The translations under genes were made by a program, and so were the position numbers. Under the pieces are notes generated by a model. That model saw nothing but the letters and a program-made list of their open reading frames with translations, searched no databases and was not told the origin of the DNA. From assembly GCF_017104565.1 (NCBI RefSeq), contig NZ_JAAGPD010000001.1:248001-312000 (forward strand): a DNA stretch of 64,000 nt, given 5' to 3'. Shown here in pieces: positions 26,973-36,510 of this stretch. Source of the stretch: Paraburkholderia sp. Tr-20389 (GTDB lineage: Bacteria; Pseudomonadota; Gammaproteobacteria; Burkholderiales; Burkholderiaceae). Positions within the stretch are counted from its first letter, which is position 1; every line of letters starts with the position of its first letter.

Positions 26973-28310
26973 ATGGCAGGGAAAACGATGTCAATCGATA
27001 CGCTCGTGGTCGGCGCCGGGCAGGCCGGCGTGGCGATGAGCGAACACTTGAGCAAGATCGGCGTGCCTCATGTCGTTCTGGAACGGGCTCGTATCGCCGA
27101 GCAGTGGCGCACGGGACGCTGGGATTCGCTGGTCGCGAATGGTCCCGCGTGGCACGATCGCTTTCCGAATCTGGAATTCGCGGAAGTCGATCCGGATGGC
27201 TTCGCGGCGAAAGAGCAGGTGGCGGATTACTTCGTCGAGTACGCGAAGCGGTTCGACGCGCCGATCCGCACGGGCGTCGATGTGAAGAAGGTGGTGCGCA
27301 ATGCGGGCCGTCAGGGCTTTACCGTCGAGACGTCGGACGGCACGTTCGAAGCCAACCGGGTCGTCGTGGCGACGGGCCCGTTCCAGCGCCCGGTCATTCC
27401 GGCCGTTGCACCGAAGTCGGACCGCTTCACGCAGATTCACTCGGCCGACTATCGCAATCCGCAGCAACTGCCTGATGGCAACGTGCTGGTCGTCGGAGCG
27501 GGCTCGTCCGGCGTACAGATCGCGGACGAACTGCAGCGCGCGGGCAGGCAGGTGTATCTGTCGGTCGGACCGCATGACCGGCCGCCGCGCGCCTATCGCG
27601 GCCGCGACTTCTGCTGGTGGCTCGGCGTGCTCGGCGAATGGGATGCCGAAGTGATGCGGCCCGGCAAGGAACACGTGACGATTGCGGTGAGCGGGGCACG
27701 CGGCGGACATACCGTCGACTTCCGCCGTCTCGCGCATCAAGGTGTGATGCTGGCCGGTTTGACGAAGTCATTCGACGACACCGTCGTGACGTTCGATGCC
27801 GATCTCGCTGAAAACATCGCACGCGGTGACGAGAACTATCTGTCGCTGCTGGATGCCGCGGATGCGTACGCCGCGCGCAACGGCCTCACGCTTCCTGAAG
27901 AACCCGAAGCGCGCGTCATTCCCGCCGATCCGGACTGTCTGATCAATCCTGTTCTCGAACTCGATCTGGTCAAGGCCGGTGTGACGTCGATCATCTGGGC
28001 GACCGGCTATGCAGTCGATTTCGGCTGGTTGCACGTCGATGCCTTCGACGAGAAGGGCAAGCCGAAGCATCAGCGCGGCGTGTCGAAAGAGCCGGGCATT
28101 TATTTCCTTGGGCTTCCCTGGCTGTCGCGGCGCGGCTCGGCTTTCATCTGGGGCGTATGGCACGACGCGAAACATATCGCCGATCACATCGCCACGCAGC
28201 GCAAGTATCTCGCTTACTACGATGCGCCGAATCCGCACGCACCGACCCAACACGAGGCGCGCGCGACGGAGCCGCAGCTTCGCAAGGTCAGCGAAATGGA
28301 CCTGAGCTGA
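26973..28310 (+). CDS. FAD-dependent monooxygenase, YUCCA/CzcO-like
   Basis: Flavoprotein of 445 residues. The FAD Rossmann motif is GAGQAGVAMSEHL at about 11-23, with ERARIAEQWRTGRWDSL after it, and the NADPH motif is GAGSSGVQIADEL. It ends with ATGYAVDFGWL, the C-terminal FAD/NADP-linking strand. Such enzymes insert one oxygen into ketones, amines or thiols (Baeyer-Villiger or N-oxygenation). The ATG at 26973 has AAGGA upstream; 26988 is an alternative. First gene of a plus-strand operon running to the NCS1 permease. Confidence 0.9.
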   Translation: MAGKTMSIDTLVVGAGQAGVAMSEHLSKIGVPHVVLERARIAEQWRTGRWDSLVANGPAWHDRFPNLEFAEVDPDGFAAKEQVADYFVEYAKRFDAPIRTGVDVKKVVRNAGRQGFTVETSDGTFEANRVVVATGPFQRPVIPAVAPKSDRFTQIHSADYRNPQQLPDGNVLVVGAGSSGVQIADELQRAGRQVYLSVGPHDRPPRAYRGRDFCWWLGVLGEWDAEVMRPGKEHVTIAVSGARGGHTVDFRRLAHQGVMLAGLTKSFDDTVVTFDADLAENIARGDENYLSLLDAADAYAARNGLTLPEEPEARVIPADPDCLINPVLELDLVKAGVTSIIWATGYAVDFGWLHVDAFDEKGKPKHQRGVSKEPGIYFLGLPWLSRRGSAFIWGVWHDAKHIADHIATQRKYLAYYDAPNPHAPTQHEARATEPQLRKVSEMDLS

Positions 28311-28360
28311 CGCCCGCCAACAGAGCCGCATTCTTCTTTTATCCGTATCAAGGTGCATCG

Positions 28361-28798
28361 ATGAGCCAACCTACGCATACCCGTATTCGCATGTTCAACA
28401 CGAAGGACACGTACCCGAACCAGTCGCTCGATAACGATCTCTGTCAGGCAGTACGTGCCGGCAACACAGTCTACGTGCGCGGCCAGGTGGGCACCGATTT
28501 CGATGGTCGCCTCGTCGGGCTCGGCGATCCGCGCGCGCAGGCCGAGCAGGCGATGAAGAACGTCAAGCAGCTCCTCGAAGAAGCGGGCAGCGACCTCTCG
28601 CACGTCGTCAAGACGACCACGTTTCTCACCGACATCCGCTATCGCGAGCCTGTGTATCAGGAAGTCGGCAAGTGGTTCAAGGGTGTGTTCCCGATCTCGA
28701 CGGGCCTCGTGGTGACGGCTCTGGGGCAGGCGCAATGGCTGATGGAAATCGACGTGATCGCAGTCATTCCGGATGGCTGGACGCCTGCTAAGGCGTGA
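28361..28798 (+). CDS. RidA/Rid family protein
   Basis: Protein of 145 residues of the YjgF/YER057c/UK114 fold, trimeric in known members. The Rid core is visible: VRAGNTVYVRGQVGTD, MKNVKQLLEEAGSDLSHVVKTTTFLTDI, and the end MEIDVIAVIP. The catalytic Arg of RidA proper (in the C(S/T)R region) is not obvious, so it fits a Rid1-7 subgroup rather than housekeeping RidA. These hydrolyse enamines/imines or aminoacrylate-like products. It lies 50 bases after the flavin monooxygenase and is analogous in context to RutC. Confidence 0.88.
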   Translation: MSQPTHTRIRMFNTKDTYPNQSLDNDLCQAVRAGNTVYVRGQVGTDFDGRLVGLGDPRAQAEQAMKNVKQLLEEAGSDLSHVVKTTTFLTDIRYREPVYQEVGKWFKGVFPISTGLVVTALGQAQWLMEIDVIAVIPDGWTPAKA

Positions 28799-28808
28799 GG
28801 AGCACGAC

Positions 28809-29486
28809 ATGACGTTTTCAATCGTCGGACGTTGCGCGCAGACGGGGCAACTCGGCATCGCGATCAGTTCTTCGAGCATCGCGGTAGGCGCGCGCTGTCC
28901 GTGGCTGCGCGCGGGTGTCGGTGCAGTCGCGACGCAGAACGTGACGCTGCCCGCACTCGGTCCGCAGGTTCTCGATCTGCTGGAGAATGCGCTGCTCGAG
29001 CCCGCTGCCGCGCTGGACCGTGCGCTCAGTGCAAACGAATGGAGCGAGTATCGGCAGGTGACGGTGGTCGATGCGCTTGGGCGCACCGCGTTTTTCAGCG
29101 GCAAGGAAGCGCTGGGCACATATCACGCAGCAGCGGGCAAGCAATGCGTCGCAGCAGGCAACATGCTGGCGAGCGTGGGCGTGATCGAGGCGATGGTGCC
29201 CGCTTTCGAGAACACGAAGGGCATGCTCGCCGACCGGCTGCTCGCAGCGATGCACGCCGCGATCGCAGCAGGCGGCGAAGCGGGGCCGGTGCACTCGGCG
29301 GCGCTGAAGATCGTCGGCGATCTGAGCTGGCCGATCGTCGACTTGCGCGTCGATTGGGCCGACGAGGATCCGATCGGCCGGCTCGACGGTCTATGGCAAG
29401 CGTATAAGCCGCAAATGCAGGACTACGTGACGCGCGCGCTCAATCCCACGGCCGCGCCGAGCTATGGAGTGCCGGGCGATGAGTGA
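28809..29486 (+). CDS. DUF1028 family protein, Ntn-hydrolase-like
   Basis: Protein of 225 residues. It starts MTFSIVGRCAQTGQLGIAISS, then SSIAVGARCPW, and GAVATQNVTLP, the conserved DUF1028 pattern; the family is predicted to adopt an N-terminal-nucleophile amidohydrolase fold. Biochemical role unknown. It begins 10 bases after the Rid gene and overlaps the deacetylase by 8 bases, so it is an integral operon member. An amide-bond hydrolysis step is inferred from fold and context. Confidence 0.88.
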   Translation: MTFSIVGRCAQTGQLGIAISSSSIAVGARCPWLRAGVGAVATQNVTLPALGPQVLDLLENALLEPAAALDRALSANEWSEYRQVTVVDALGRTAFFSGKEALGTYHAAAGKQCVAAGNMLASVGVIEAMVPAFENTKGMLADRLLAAMHAAIAAGGEAGPVHSAALKIVGDLSWPIVDLRVDWADEDPIGRLDGLWQAYKPQMQDYVTRALNPTAAPSYGVPGDE

Positions 29487-30648
29487 CACGTCGAGCCGCG
29501 CGTTGCTCGAACGGCTGATCGCATTTCCCACGGTGAGCCGGGACTCGAATCTGGCGATGATCGATTTCATCCGCCATTACCTCGGTAATCTCGGCGTTCG
29601 AAGCGAACTGTTTTACAACGCCGAGCGCACGAAGGCGAACCTGTTCGCGACGATCGGCCCCGACATCGGCGGCGGCATCGTGCTGTCGGGGCATACCGAC
29701 GTAGTGCCCGTCGATGGTCAGCCCTGGACTGTCGAGCCGTTCCGGCTGAGCGAGAAAGAAGGGCGGCTGTATGGGCGCGGCACGGCCGACATGAAAGGCT
29801 TCATCGCTTCCGTATTGGCGACGGTGCCCGCTTTCGTCGCACGCGAACTGAAGGTACCCGTGCATCTCGCGTTTTCGTACGACGAGGAAGTGGGGTGTCT
29901 GGGTGTGCGGTCGATGCTGGCAGACCTGGCGCAGCGCGCAAATAAACCTGCGCTGTGTCTCATCGGCGAACCGACGGAACTGAAGCCTGTGCTGGGTCAC
30001 AAAGGCAAGCTGGCGATGCGTTGCCACGTCAAGGGAGCGCCTTGTCATTCGGCGTACGCGCCGTACGGCGTCAACGCGATTCAATATGCGGCGCGTCTCG
30101 TCAATCGTCTTGAAGAGATCGGCGAACGGCTGGCGGCGCCCGAGCGCCACGACGAACGATTCGATCCGCCGTATTCGACGGTGCAAACAGGTGTGATCAA
30201 AGGCGGTCGCGCGCTGAACATCGTGCCCGCCGAATGCGAATTCGATTTCGAAGTGCGAGCGCTGCCGGGCTACGACGCAACCCATGTCGCCGACGAATTG
30301 CAGACCTATGCGCAGGCCCAGTTGCTGCCGAAGATGCATGCGGTGAACGCCGAAACGGACATCCGCCTGACCTCGCTTTCGGCGTATCCCGGACTCGCGA
30401 CGCCGCCAGACAGCGACGCGGCACGATTGCTCGCGCTGTTGTGCGGTTCGAATACGTTCGGCACGGTGGCGTTCGGCACTGAGGGTGGGCTCTTCAACGA
30501 AGCCGGCATTCCCGCCGTGGTCTGCGGGCCGGGCAGCATGGACCAGGGGCATAAGCCCGACGAATTCGTGACAGTCGATCAACTCGCGGAATGCGATGCG
30601 ATGTTGGCGCGACTGGCCGATTACCTCTCGACGCCATCCGGATCGTGA
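29479..30648 (+). CDS. M20 family metallopeptidase, ArgE-like acetylornithine deacetylase
   Basis: Zinc amidohydrolase of 389 residues. Metal motifs are LSGHTDVVPV, GRGTADMKGF and SYDEEVGCLG (catalytic Glu pair), then FGTEGGLF and the late His in PGSMDQGHKPDEFV. This matches ArgE and related N-acyl amino acid deacetylases. In this operon it is unlikely to serve arginine synthesis and may remove a formyl, acetyl or carbamoyl group from a pathway intermediate. The start used overlaps the DUF1028 stop; 29464 is an alternative. Confidence 0.9.
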   Translation: MSDTSSRALLERLIAFPTVSRDSNLAMIDFIRHYLGNLGVRSELFYNAERTKANLFATIGPDIGGGIVLSGHTDVVPVDGQPWTVEPFRLSEKEGRLYGRGTADMKGFIASVLATVPAFVARELKVPVHLAFSYDEEVGCLGVRSMLADLAQRANKPALCLIGEPTELKPVLGHKGKLAMRCHVKGAPCHSAYAPYGVNAIQYAARLVNRLEEIGERLAAPERHDERFDPPYSTVQTGVIKGGRALNIVPAECEFDFEVRALPGYDATHVADELQTYAQAQLLPKMHAVNAETDIRLTSLSAYPGLATPPDSDAARLLALLCGSNTFGTVAFGTEGGLFNEAGIPAVVCGPGSMDQGHKPDEFVTVDQLAECDAMLARLADYLSTPSGS

Positions 30649-30759
30649 TTCGACGTTCCGGATGTGCCGTCCGACATGAACGCAAGCAACCAGCGTGCTC
30701 AGGCAAAGCTCGAGCCGCAGAATAGCGCAGCACAGCTGCGCGAGACAGGAGACAGCATC

Positions 30760-32175
30760 GTGGCCACCACGGATCGTAACGCTTCCCAGCTGATCGAAAA
30801 ACACACGATTGGCTATGTGCCACCAGAAGATCGTCACGGCAAGGTCCGTGACCTGTTCACCCTCTGGTTCGGCGGCAATATCGCGCCGTTGCCTATCGTC
30901 ACGGGCGCGCTCGGCGTTCAGCTTTTTCACCTGAACCTGATGTGGGGCATCGTCGCGATCGTCGTGGGGCAGGCGGTCGGCGGTGTGCTGATGGCGCTCC
31001 ATTCCGCTCAAGGCCCGCAAATGGGCATTCCGCAGATGATCCAGAGCCGCGCTCAATTCGGTTCATGGGGTGCGCTTCTCGTCACGGTGATCGCGGGTGT
31101 GATGTACGTGGGCTTCTTTGCATCCAACATCGTGCTGGCGGGGAAATCGCTGCACGGAATCGAATCGAATGTTTCCGTGCATGCGGGCATCGTGGTCGGT
31201 GCGTTGGGGTCCGGCCTGATCGGCATCATCGGCTATCGCTTCATTCATATCCTGAATCGCATTGGCACATGGGTGCTCGGTATCGGCATCTTCATCGGTT
31301 TCGGCTACATCCTGACGCACGTCTCGACAGCGGATTTTCTGACGCGCGGCGGCTTCAACTTTGCCGGGTGGCTTGCGACGGTCTCGCTGTCCGCGCTGTG
31401 GCAAATTGCATTTGCGCCCTACGTGTCCGACTATTCGCGCTATCTGCCCGAAGACGTCAGCGTTGCGTCGACTTTCTGGGCCACGTATCTCGGCTGCGCG
31501 ATCGGCTCGACGCTCGCCTTCGTATTCGGCGCGGTGGCGGTGCTCGCGGTGCCGCCGGGCGTCGATGCGATGGACGCCGTCAAGCAGGCGACGGGCCCGC
31601 TCGGACTGCCGATGCTCGTGCTGTTTCTGCTCAGCGTCATCAGCCACAACGCGTTGAATCTGTATGGCGCGGTGCTCGCGTCGATCACCTCGGTGCAGAC
31701 GTTTGCCTGGCGCTGGATTCCGACGGCCAGAACGCGTGCAGTGTTCTCGCTCGTGATCCTCGCGGGATGCTGTTACGCGGCGCTCGGCGCATCGACCAAC
31801 TTCGTGGGCAATCTGGTCGATCTGGTGCTGGCCCTGCTGGTCGTGCTCGTGCCGTGGACGGCGATCAATCTGATCGACTTTTACGTCATCCACAAAGGGA
31901 ACTACGACATCGATTCGATTTTTCAGGCGGATGGCGGAAGATATGGCCGCTTCAATCCTCAGGCCCTCATTGCATACGCGGTGGGTATCGCCGTGCAGAT
32001 TCCGTTCATGAACACGCCGATGTACGCCGGGCCTGTGCCGGGTTATCTGGATGGCGCGGATCTCTCGTGGGTGATCGGTCTGGTGCTGACTTCGCCGCTG
32101 TACTACTGGCTGGCGACGCGCGATTCGACCTATCGGCGCCGGCTCAATTCGGGGCTGAGCGCGACGGCCCGATAG
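30760..32175 (+). CDS. NCS1 family nucleobase/cation symporter, CodB-like
   Basis: Twelve-helix permease of about 471 residues. The GTG at 30760 has AGGAGA seven bases upstream and gives normal length; in-frame starts at 30664 and 30676 add a polar tail. It has LWFGGNIAPLPIVTGALGVQL, the GxxxxxxxSAQGPQMGIPQMIQSRAQFG signature region beginning at about residue 80, and a typical NCS1 end. Family members import cytosine, allantoin, hydantoins, uracil or thiamine with H+ or Na+. As last gene of the operon it suggests a small heterocyclic or ureide substrate or intermediate. Confidence 0.88.
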   Translation: MATTDRNASQLIEKHTIGYVPPEDRHGKVRDLFTLWFGGNIAPLPIVTGALGVQLFHLNLMWGIVAIVVGQAVGGVLMALHSAQGPQMGIPQMIQSRAQFGSWGALLVTVIAGVMYVGFFASNIVLAGKSLHGIESNVSVHAGIVVGALGSGLIGIIGYRFIHILNRIGTWVLGIGIFIGFGYILTHVSTADFLTRGGFNFAGWLATVSLSALWQIAFAPYVSDYSRYLPEDVSVASTFWATYLGCAIGSTLAFVFGAVAVLAVPPGVDAMDAVKQATGPLGLPMLVLFLLSVISHNALNLYGAVLASITSVQTFAWRWIPTARTRAVFSLVILAGCCYAALGASTNFVGNLVDLVLALLVVLVPWTAINLIDFYVIHKGNYDIDSIFQADGGRYGRFNPQALIAYAVGIAVQIPFMNTPMYAGPVPGYLDGADLSWVIGLVLTSPLYYWLATRDSTYRRRLNSGLSATAR

Positions 32176-32197
32176 GCGATCGATTGAATCAAAGAAC

Positions 32198-32229
32198 AGG
32201 CGAGCCGGGATGTGCATCTCCGCTCGCCT
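32198..32229. terminator. Bidirectional hairpin terminator
   Basis: Perfect 8-bp arms (AGGCGAGC/GCTCGCCT) with a 16-base loop, between the convergent NCS1 permease and hydroxyacyl dehydrogenase genes. Confidence 0.55.
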
Positions 32230-32237
32230 CACATTGC

Positions 32238-33179
32238 CTAGGGAATCTGCGACAGATTTCGCTTCGCCTCAAGCAACTCGATCAGCAATTGATCGCGCTG
32301 ACAAAGCATTTCCGTGAAATCGTACGGCGCGAGTTCGGCATCGACACCCTTCGCAATCGAGTCGATGTAGTCGTCGTTCTCGGGATAGCGGCCCAGATCT
32401 TTGGCCCATTCGCGCTGGGCCGGACCCAGGTGCTGCAGCACATGCGTGACCCCGCCGGGGCCGCCCGAAGCGTGAAGGTTGAGGAACGGCCCCAACAGCG
32501 CCCAGCGCAGGCCGGGACCATAGGCGATGGCGGCGTCGATGGCCTCCACCGACGCGACGCCTCGCTGTACCAGGCTGATGGCTTCCTGCCAGAGGGCCAC
32601 CTGCAGCCGGTTGGCAATATGGCCTTTGACCTCCTTGTCGATCCTGATGGGTTTCTTGCCTGTCGCCGCGTAAAACGTCATGGCCTTCGCGACGTTTTCG
32701 GGCGAGGTCAGGCGACCGCCGCCGACTTCGACTAGCGGAATGATGTGCGACGGATTGAACGGATGCCCGAGGACGATGCGCTCCGGATGCCGTGCGCCCA
32801 CTTGCATCTCGCTGACCGATAGCCCCGACGATGACGACGCGATGATCGCATCTGCCTCCGCAGCGGATTCGATGTCCGCTATCAACGCGTGCTTGACGGC
32901 AAGACGTTCGGGGCCGCTTTCCTGAATGAAGTCGGCATGCCGCACGGCAGTGCCGACGTCGGTCGTGAAGGTCAGGTTCTCTCGTGAAGCGCCGTTTGCC
33001 AGACCAAGTCTCTCGACGGCAGACCAACTATTGTCGATCCACTCACGCAACCGCGATTCGGCGCCGTCTGCGGGGTCTGTCGCCGTGACCGCGAATCCTT
33101 GTGCCAGAAAATGCGTGGCCCAGCCTGCGCCGATCACGCCCGTTCCGACGATCGCCACCTTGACGGCGCCCTCGCTCAT
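32238..33179 (-). CDS. 3-hydroxyacyl-CoA dehydrogenase family protein, L-carnitine dehydrogenase-like
   Basis: NAD-dependent dehydrogenase of 313 residues. The NAD motif is [13 protein letters not shown]; then [29 protein letters not shown], and the conserved [15 protein letters not shown]. The C-terminal helical domain follows. The layout is that of the single-domain L-carnitine dehydrogenases (the Sinorhizobium form carries a fused thioesterase, absent here), but related enzymes oxidise gulonate or other beta-hydroxy acids. It overlaps the downstream BKACE gene by 4 bases, which supports a beta-hydroxy to beta-keto to cleavage route. Confidence 0.82.
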   Translation of the reverse strand: MSEGAVKVAIVGTGVIGAGWATHFLAQGFAVTATDPADGAESRLREWIDNSWSAVERLGLANGASRENLTFTTDVGTAVRHADFIQESGPERLAVKHALIADIESAAEADAIIASSSSGLSVSEMQVGARHPERIVLGHPFNPSHIIPLVEVGGGRLTSPENVAKAMTFYAATGKKPIRIDKEVKGHIANRLQVALWQEAISLVQRGVASVEAIDAAIAYGPGLRWALLGPFLNLHASGGPGGVTHVLQHLGPAQREWAKDLGRYPENDDYIDSIAKGVDAELAPYDFTEMLCQRDQLLIELLEAKRNLSQIP

Positions 33180-34102
33180 GACTGCGCTTCCAGGCTGGCC
33201 GCGCGCTTCGCTTCGCGCAAAGGCCGCAGTCCGATGATCTCCCGAGCCTCGTCGGGCGTGGCCGGCTCATAGCCCATTTCGCGGACGAGTCGCACGAGTC
33301 GCTCGACCAGTTGCACGTTGGTCGCCAGTTCGCCGTGGCGGTAATACAGATTGTCTTCGAGCCCGACGCGCACATGGCCGCCCAGCAGCAGCGAATTCAT
33401 CGCGGCGGGCAACTGCGCCGCGCCGATCGCGCTCACGTTGAAGACGGTGTTGCGAGGCAGGTGATCGACCATCGTCTGCAACAGACGCGGCGTGTAAGGC
33501 AATGCGCCCTGGAACGCATTGGCGCCGATGACGATATTGATGAAGTGAGGCGCGTCATCAAGCCCCTCGTTGATCGCTCGCTGCACGTCCTGAACGATGT
33601 CGGCGAGACCGAACACTTCCCACTCCGGCTTGATGCCGCGCGCCTTCATCATTTCGGCAATCTGCCGGATACGCGAAGGCGGGGTCGCCACCAGAATCTC
33701 CTTGCCGCCGAAGCTCGCGATCACCGTTTGCGCATCGAGCGTGCACATCTCGACGCCATCGCCTTGCATGCCCTTCAGGCGTTCTTCCCACTGAATCTCC
33801 CACAGCCCGTTGTCGAGTTCGCGAACCATGTCGCCGTCGATGCCGCCGCCCGTGGAATTGTTGAGGATGATGTCGCACCGGTCGCGAATCAGCCGGTTGA
33901 TGTGGCTGTAAATCGCGGGATCACACGTGGCCTGATCGTCGGGACGCCGTGCGTGCACCGCGACCACACTCGCGCCGGCGTTGTAGCAGCGGTAGGTGTC
34001 GTCGGCGATTTCCTGCGGTTGCGTCGGCAGGGCCGGGTTCATTTTCTTGGTGGCCATGCCGCCCGTCGGGGCGACGGTCACGATGACTTTGGGCTTGCTC
34101 AT
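33176..34102 (-). CDS. BKACE (DUF849) family protein with altered zinc site
   Basis: Protein of 308 residues in the beta-keto acid cleavage enzyme family, which condenses a beta-keto acid with acetyl-CoA to give acetoacetate and a new CoA ester. Family features are [12 protein letters not shown] at the start, [21 protein letters not shown] and [11 protein letters not shown], which supplies the conserved Glu. The zinc motif normally HxH reads A48-V-H50, so one His ligand is Ala, and the usual Asp two residues on is Arg. Activity may be changed. Neighbours suggest dehydrocarnitine or another beta-keto acid. Confidence 0.82.
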   Translation of the reverse strand: MSKPKVIVTVAPTGGMATKKMNPALPTQPQEIADDTYRCYNAGASVVAVHARRPDDQATCDPAIYSHINRLIRDRCDIILNNSTGGGIDGDMVRELDNGLWEIQWEERLKGMQGDGVEMCTLDAQTVIASFGGKEILVATPPSRIRQIAEMMKARGIKPEWEVFGLADIVQDVQRAINEGLDDAPHFINIVIGANAFQGALPYTPRLLQTMVDHLPRNTVFNVSAIGAAQLPAAMNSLLLGGHVRVGLEDNLYYRHGELATNVQLVERLVRLVREMGYEPATPDEAREIIGLRPLREAKRAASLEAQS

Positions 34103-34156
34103 GATGGTGTTCTCCAGGAGATGGAATAGATCGGAAACGGGGTGGAGGCGGCGCGA

Positions 34157-35515
34157 CTAGTGGGTACTCGTGCCCACGCGGACCGCGCTCTTCGGCAGGC
34201 CGAGCAGGATCGTCAGGCCGCCGAGAACCACGACTGCGGTCAAGGCAAGCAGGCCTATCTGGATGCTGCCCGTCGCGCCCTTGATCCAGCCGATCAGCGT
34301 CGGACTGACGAAGCCGCCCAGGATGCCGAGCGAACTGATCACCGCAATGCCCGCAGCCGCCGCATCGCGTCCGAGGTAGGTCGGAGGAATCGACCAGAAC
34401 AGCGATCCGCCGCCGAAGATGAAGAACGACGCGATGCAAAGCAGGGCCATCACGGGAACCACATTGGCACCGAGAAAGGAGGTCGCGGCGAGCGCCACGG
34501 CACCGAGAGCCAGTGTTCCTCCCACGTGCCAGCGGCGCTCCTTGAAACGGTCGGAGCTGCGGCTGATGACGAGCACGCCGAGCGCGCCGAAGAAATAAGG
34601 CACCGCCGTGTACCAGCCGATCGTGGCGATGGGCGCGATGCCGAGGCCTTTGATCATCGTCGGCAGCCAGAACGTCAGCGTGTAGACGGCGCACGCGCAG
34701 CAGAAGTAGACGAAGGCGAGCACATAGGTCTTTGCGTCGGTCAGCGCGGCGGTGAGCTTGCCGTGATGATGTCCGGGTTTCGCGTGGCCCTGCTGGTCGG
34801 CGTCGAGGACCGACTGCACGAGCTGTTTCTCGGTGTCGTTCAGCCAGGGCGCGCGCGCCGGTGTATCGGGAAGCATGCGATAGAGCAGGATGCCCAGCAG
34901 GACGGTCGGCAGGCCTTCGACGAGGAAGAGCCACTGCCAGCCATGCATGCCGCCGAGGCCTTCCATGTGGCTCATGATCAGCCCCGACAACGGCCCGCCG
35001 AGGACGCCCGTGATCGGCATGCCGAACAGGAACAGTCCCGTCACGCGACCGCGTCGCGCGCTTGGATACCAGTACGTCAGGTACAGGATGATGCCTGGAA
35101 AGAAGCCCGCTTCGAACATACCCAGCAGCAGGCGCACACCATAGAACTGCCAGGGCTCGGTGATGAAGGCGGTCGTCGCGGAGGTGAGACCCCACAGCAC
35201 CATGATGCGCAGGAAAGACAGCCGCGCGCCGATTCTTTCGAGCAACAGGTTGCTCGGCACCTCGAAGAGCAGATAGGTGACGAAGAAGATACCCGCGCCG
35301 AGCCCGTAGACGGCATCGGAAAACGCGAGGTCCTGCTTCATCTGAAGCTGCGCGTAGCCGATGTTGATGCGGTCGAGGAAAGCGAAGACGTAGGCGATGA
35401 GCACGATCGGCATCACACGCCAACTGATCTTGCGGTAGACGGTATCTTCCGCCGATCCAGCCGAAGACCGGCCGGCATCCGGGGCCTCCGCCGGCAGCGA
35501 ACGGGCATGGGTCAT
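34157..35515 (-). CDS. MFS transporter, anion:cation symporter (ACS) family
   Basis: Transporter of 452 residues. The start at 35515 has AGGAGACAC before it. ACS marks are LDRINIGYAQLQMKQDLAFS in helix 1-2, FEVPSNLLLERIGAR, and a large central loop followed by six helices. Members take up tartrate, glucarate, phthalate, allantoate and related anions, so the substrate would be carboxylated. It is first in the operon MFS-BKACE-dehydrogenase (54 bases to BKACE), whose products probably degrade what it imports. Confidence 0.9.
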   Translation of the reverse strand: MTHARSLPAEAPDAGRSSAGSAEDTVYRKISWRVMPIVLIAYVFAFLDRINIGYAQLQMKQDLAFSDAVYGLGAGIFFVTYLLFEVPSNLLLERIGARLSFLRIMVLWGLTSATTAFITEPWQFYGVRLLLGMFEAGFFPGIILYLTYWYPSARRGRVTGLFLFGMPITGVLGGPLSGLIMSHMEGLGGMHGWQWLFLVEGLPTVLLGILLYRMLPDTPARAPWLNDTEKQLVQSVLDADQQGHAKPGHHHGKLTAALTDAKTYVLAFVYFCCACAVYTLTFWLPTMIKGLGIAPIATIGWYTAVPYFFGALGVLVISRSSDRFKERRWHVGGTLALGAVALAATSFLGANVVPVMALLCIASFFIFGGGSLFWSIPPTYLGRDAAAAGIAVISSLGILGGFVSPTLIGWIKGATGSIQIGLLALTAVVVLGGLTILLGLPKSAVRVGTSTH

Positions 35516-35694
35516 TGCGTGTCTCCTGAGTTGTATGACACGCATTATTTCGGGCGCCCGCGCAAACCACTGTCGATCGGACGACAGTTGCGGTCAGGGC
35601 AAACGCCAGGTCGCGGCGAGACCGGCCGGGTCGATGCCGCATCGCTAGCCGATTCGATGTCCGGGTAAGAGGAGGCGAGCGACCGGAAGCGGAC

Positions 35695-36399
35695 CTACTG
35701 CGCGAGCGCTTGCAGCCCCGGCAGATCCAGCACGACGAGGCCGCCATATTCGGTCCGCACGAGGCCGGCGTCCTTGAAATGCATCATGGCCTTGTTGCAC
35801 GTCTGGCGGGACACGGCAGCGAGGTTGGCGAGTTCCTCCTGCGACAGTTGCAGATACCGCTCGCCGCGCGGATTCGGCAGCGGATGCACCATGCCGACCA
35901 GCGCTCTCGCCACGAGGCTGTCGGTGTCGAGCAGCCCGTACGCGGCGACATTGCCCATGAACCAGTGCAGGCGTTCGTTCACCTGCATCAGCAGGAATTC
36001 ATTAAACGACGGCTGGTGGCTGCGCAGCCAGTCGAAGGTGGCGAGCGGAATCTGCGCGACGCGGCTGTCGCGCAGCGCGATGAGGTCGGACTGGCGGGGC
36101 GCCTTGCGAATCAGCGTGCCTTCCCCGAACCAGCTTCCCGCCAGTTGTCCGCCAAGCGTGACCGTGCGGCCGTCGTGCGCGGTGATCGACCATTTGATCA
36201 GACCTTCGAGCACCCCGAACCATACGTGCTGCCGATCGCCGTGGCGGCCAAGGAACTGTCCCATGCCGACGGCGCGTTCCGATATGTCGGCGCGCACCTG
36301 GCGCTGCGCGGATTCGTCGAGCGACGTGAACCAGAGCGACTGAGCCAGCAACTCGTCGAGCGTGAGCGACAGGGCAGCCGTGCGTATGGGGCGAGTCAT
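35695..36399 (-). CDS. Crp/Fnr family transcriptional regulator
   Basis: Regulator of 234 residues. The N-terminal cyclic-nucleotide-binding fold (residues 20-135) lacks the Arg-Ser cAMP motif of Crp and the Fe-S cysteines of Fnr. The C-terminal winged helix is LSQEELANLAAVSRQTCNKAMMHF. It lies upstream of the MFS operon on the same strand and divergent from the thioesterase gene, so either may be its target. Confidence 0.88.
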   Translation of the reverse strand: MTRPIRTAALSLTLDELLAQSLWFTSLDESAQRQVRADISERAVGMGQFLGRHGDRQHVWFGVLEGLIKWSITAHDGRTVTLGGQLAGSWFGEGTLIRKAPRQSDLIALRDSRVAQIPLATFDWLRSHQPSFNEFLLMQVNERLHWFMGNVAAYGLLDTDSLVARALVGMVHPLPNPRGERYLQLSQEELANLAAVSRQTCNKAMMHFKDAGLVRTEYGGLVVLDLPGLQALAQ

Positions 36400-36510
36400 C
36401 CTCGTCTCCTGACTGTTACGTGCGAATACCGGCGCCGACTGTCGCCGGATTGACAGATTCGCCCGCTCGACACCGGAATAATGGTTGCATTGGAACTGGA
36501 GTGTAGGCTC

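Noticed and set aside
30942-32735. 597-codon plus-strand ORF crossing two genes
   Set aside because: Overlaps the NCS1 permease in another frame and antisense to the dehydrogenase. No domain seen.
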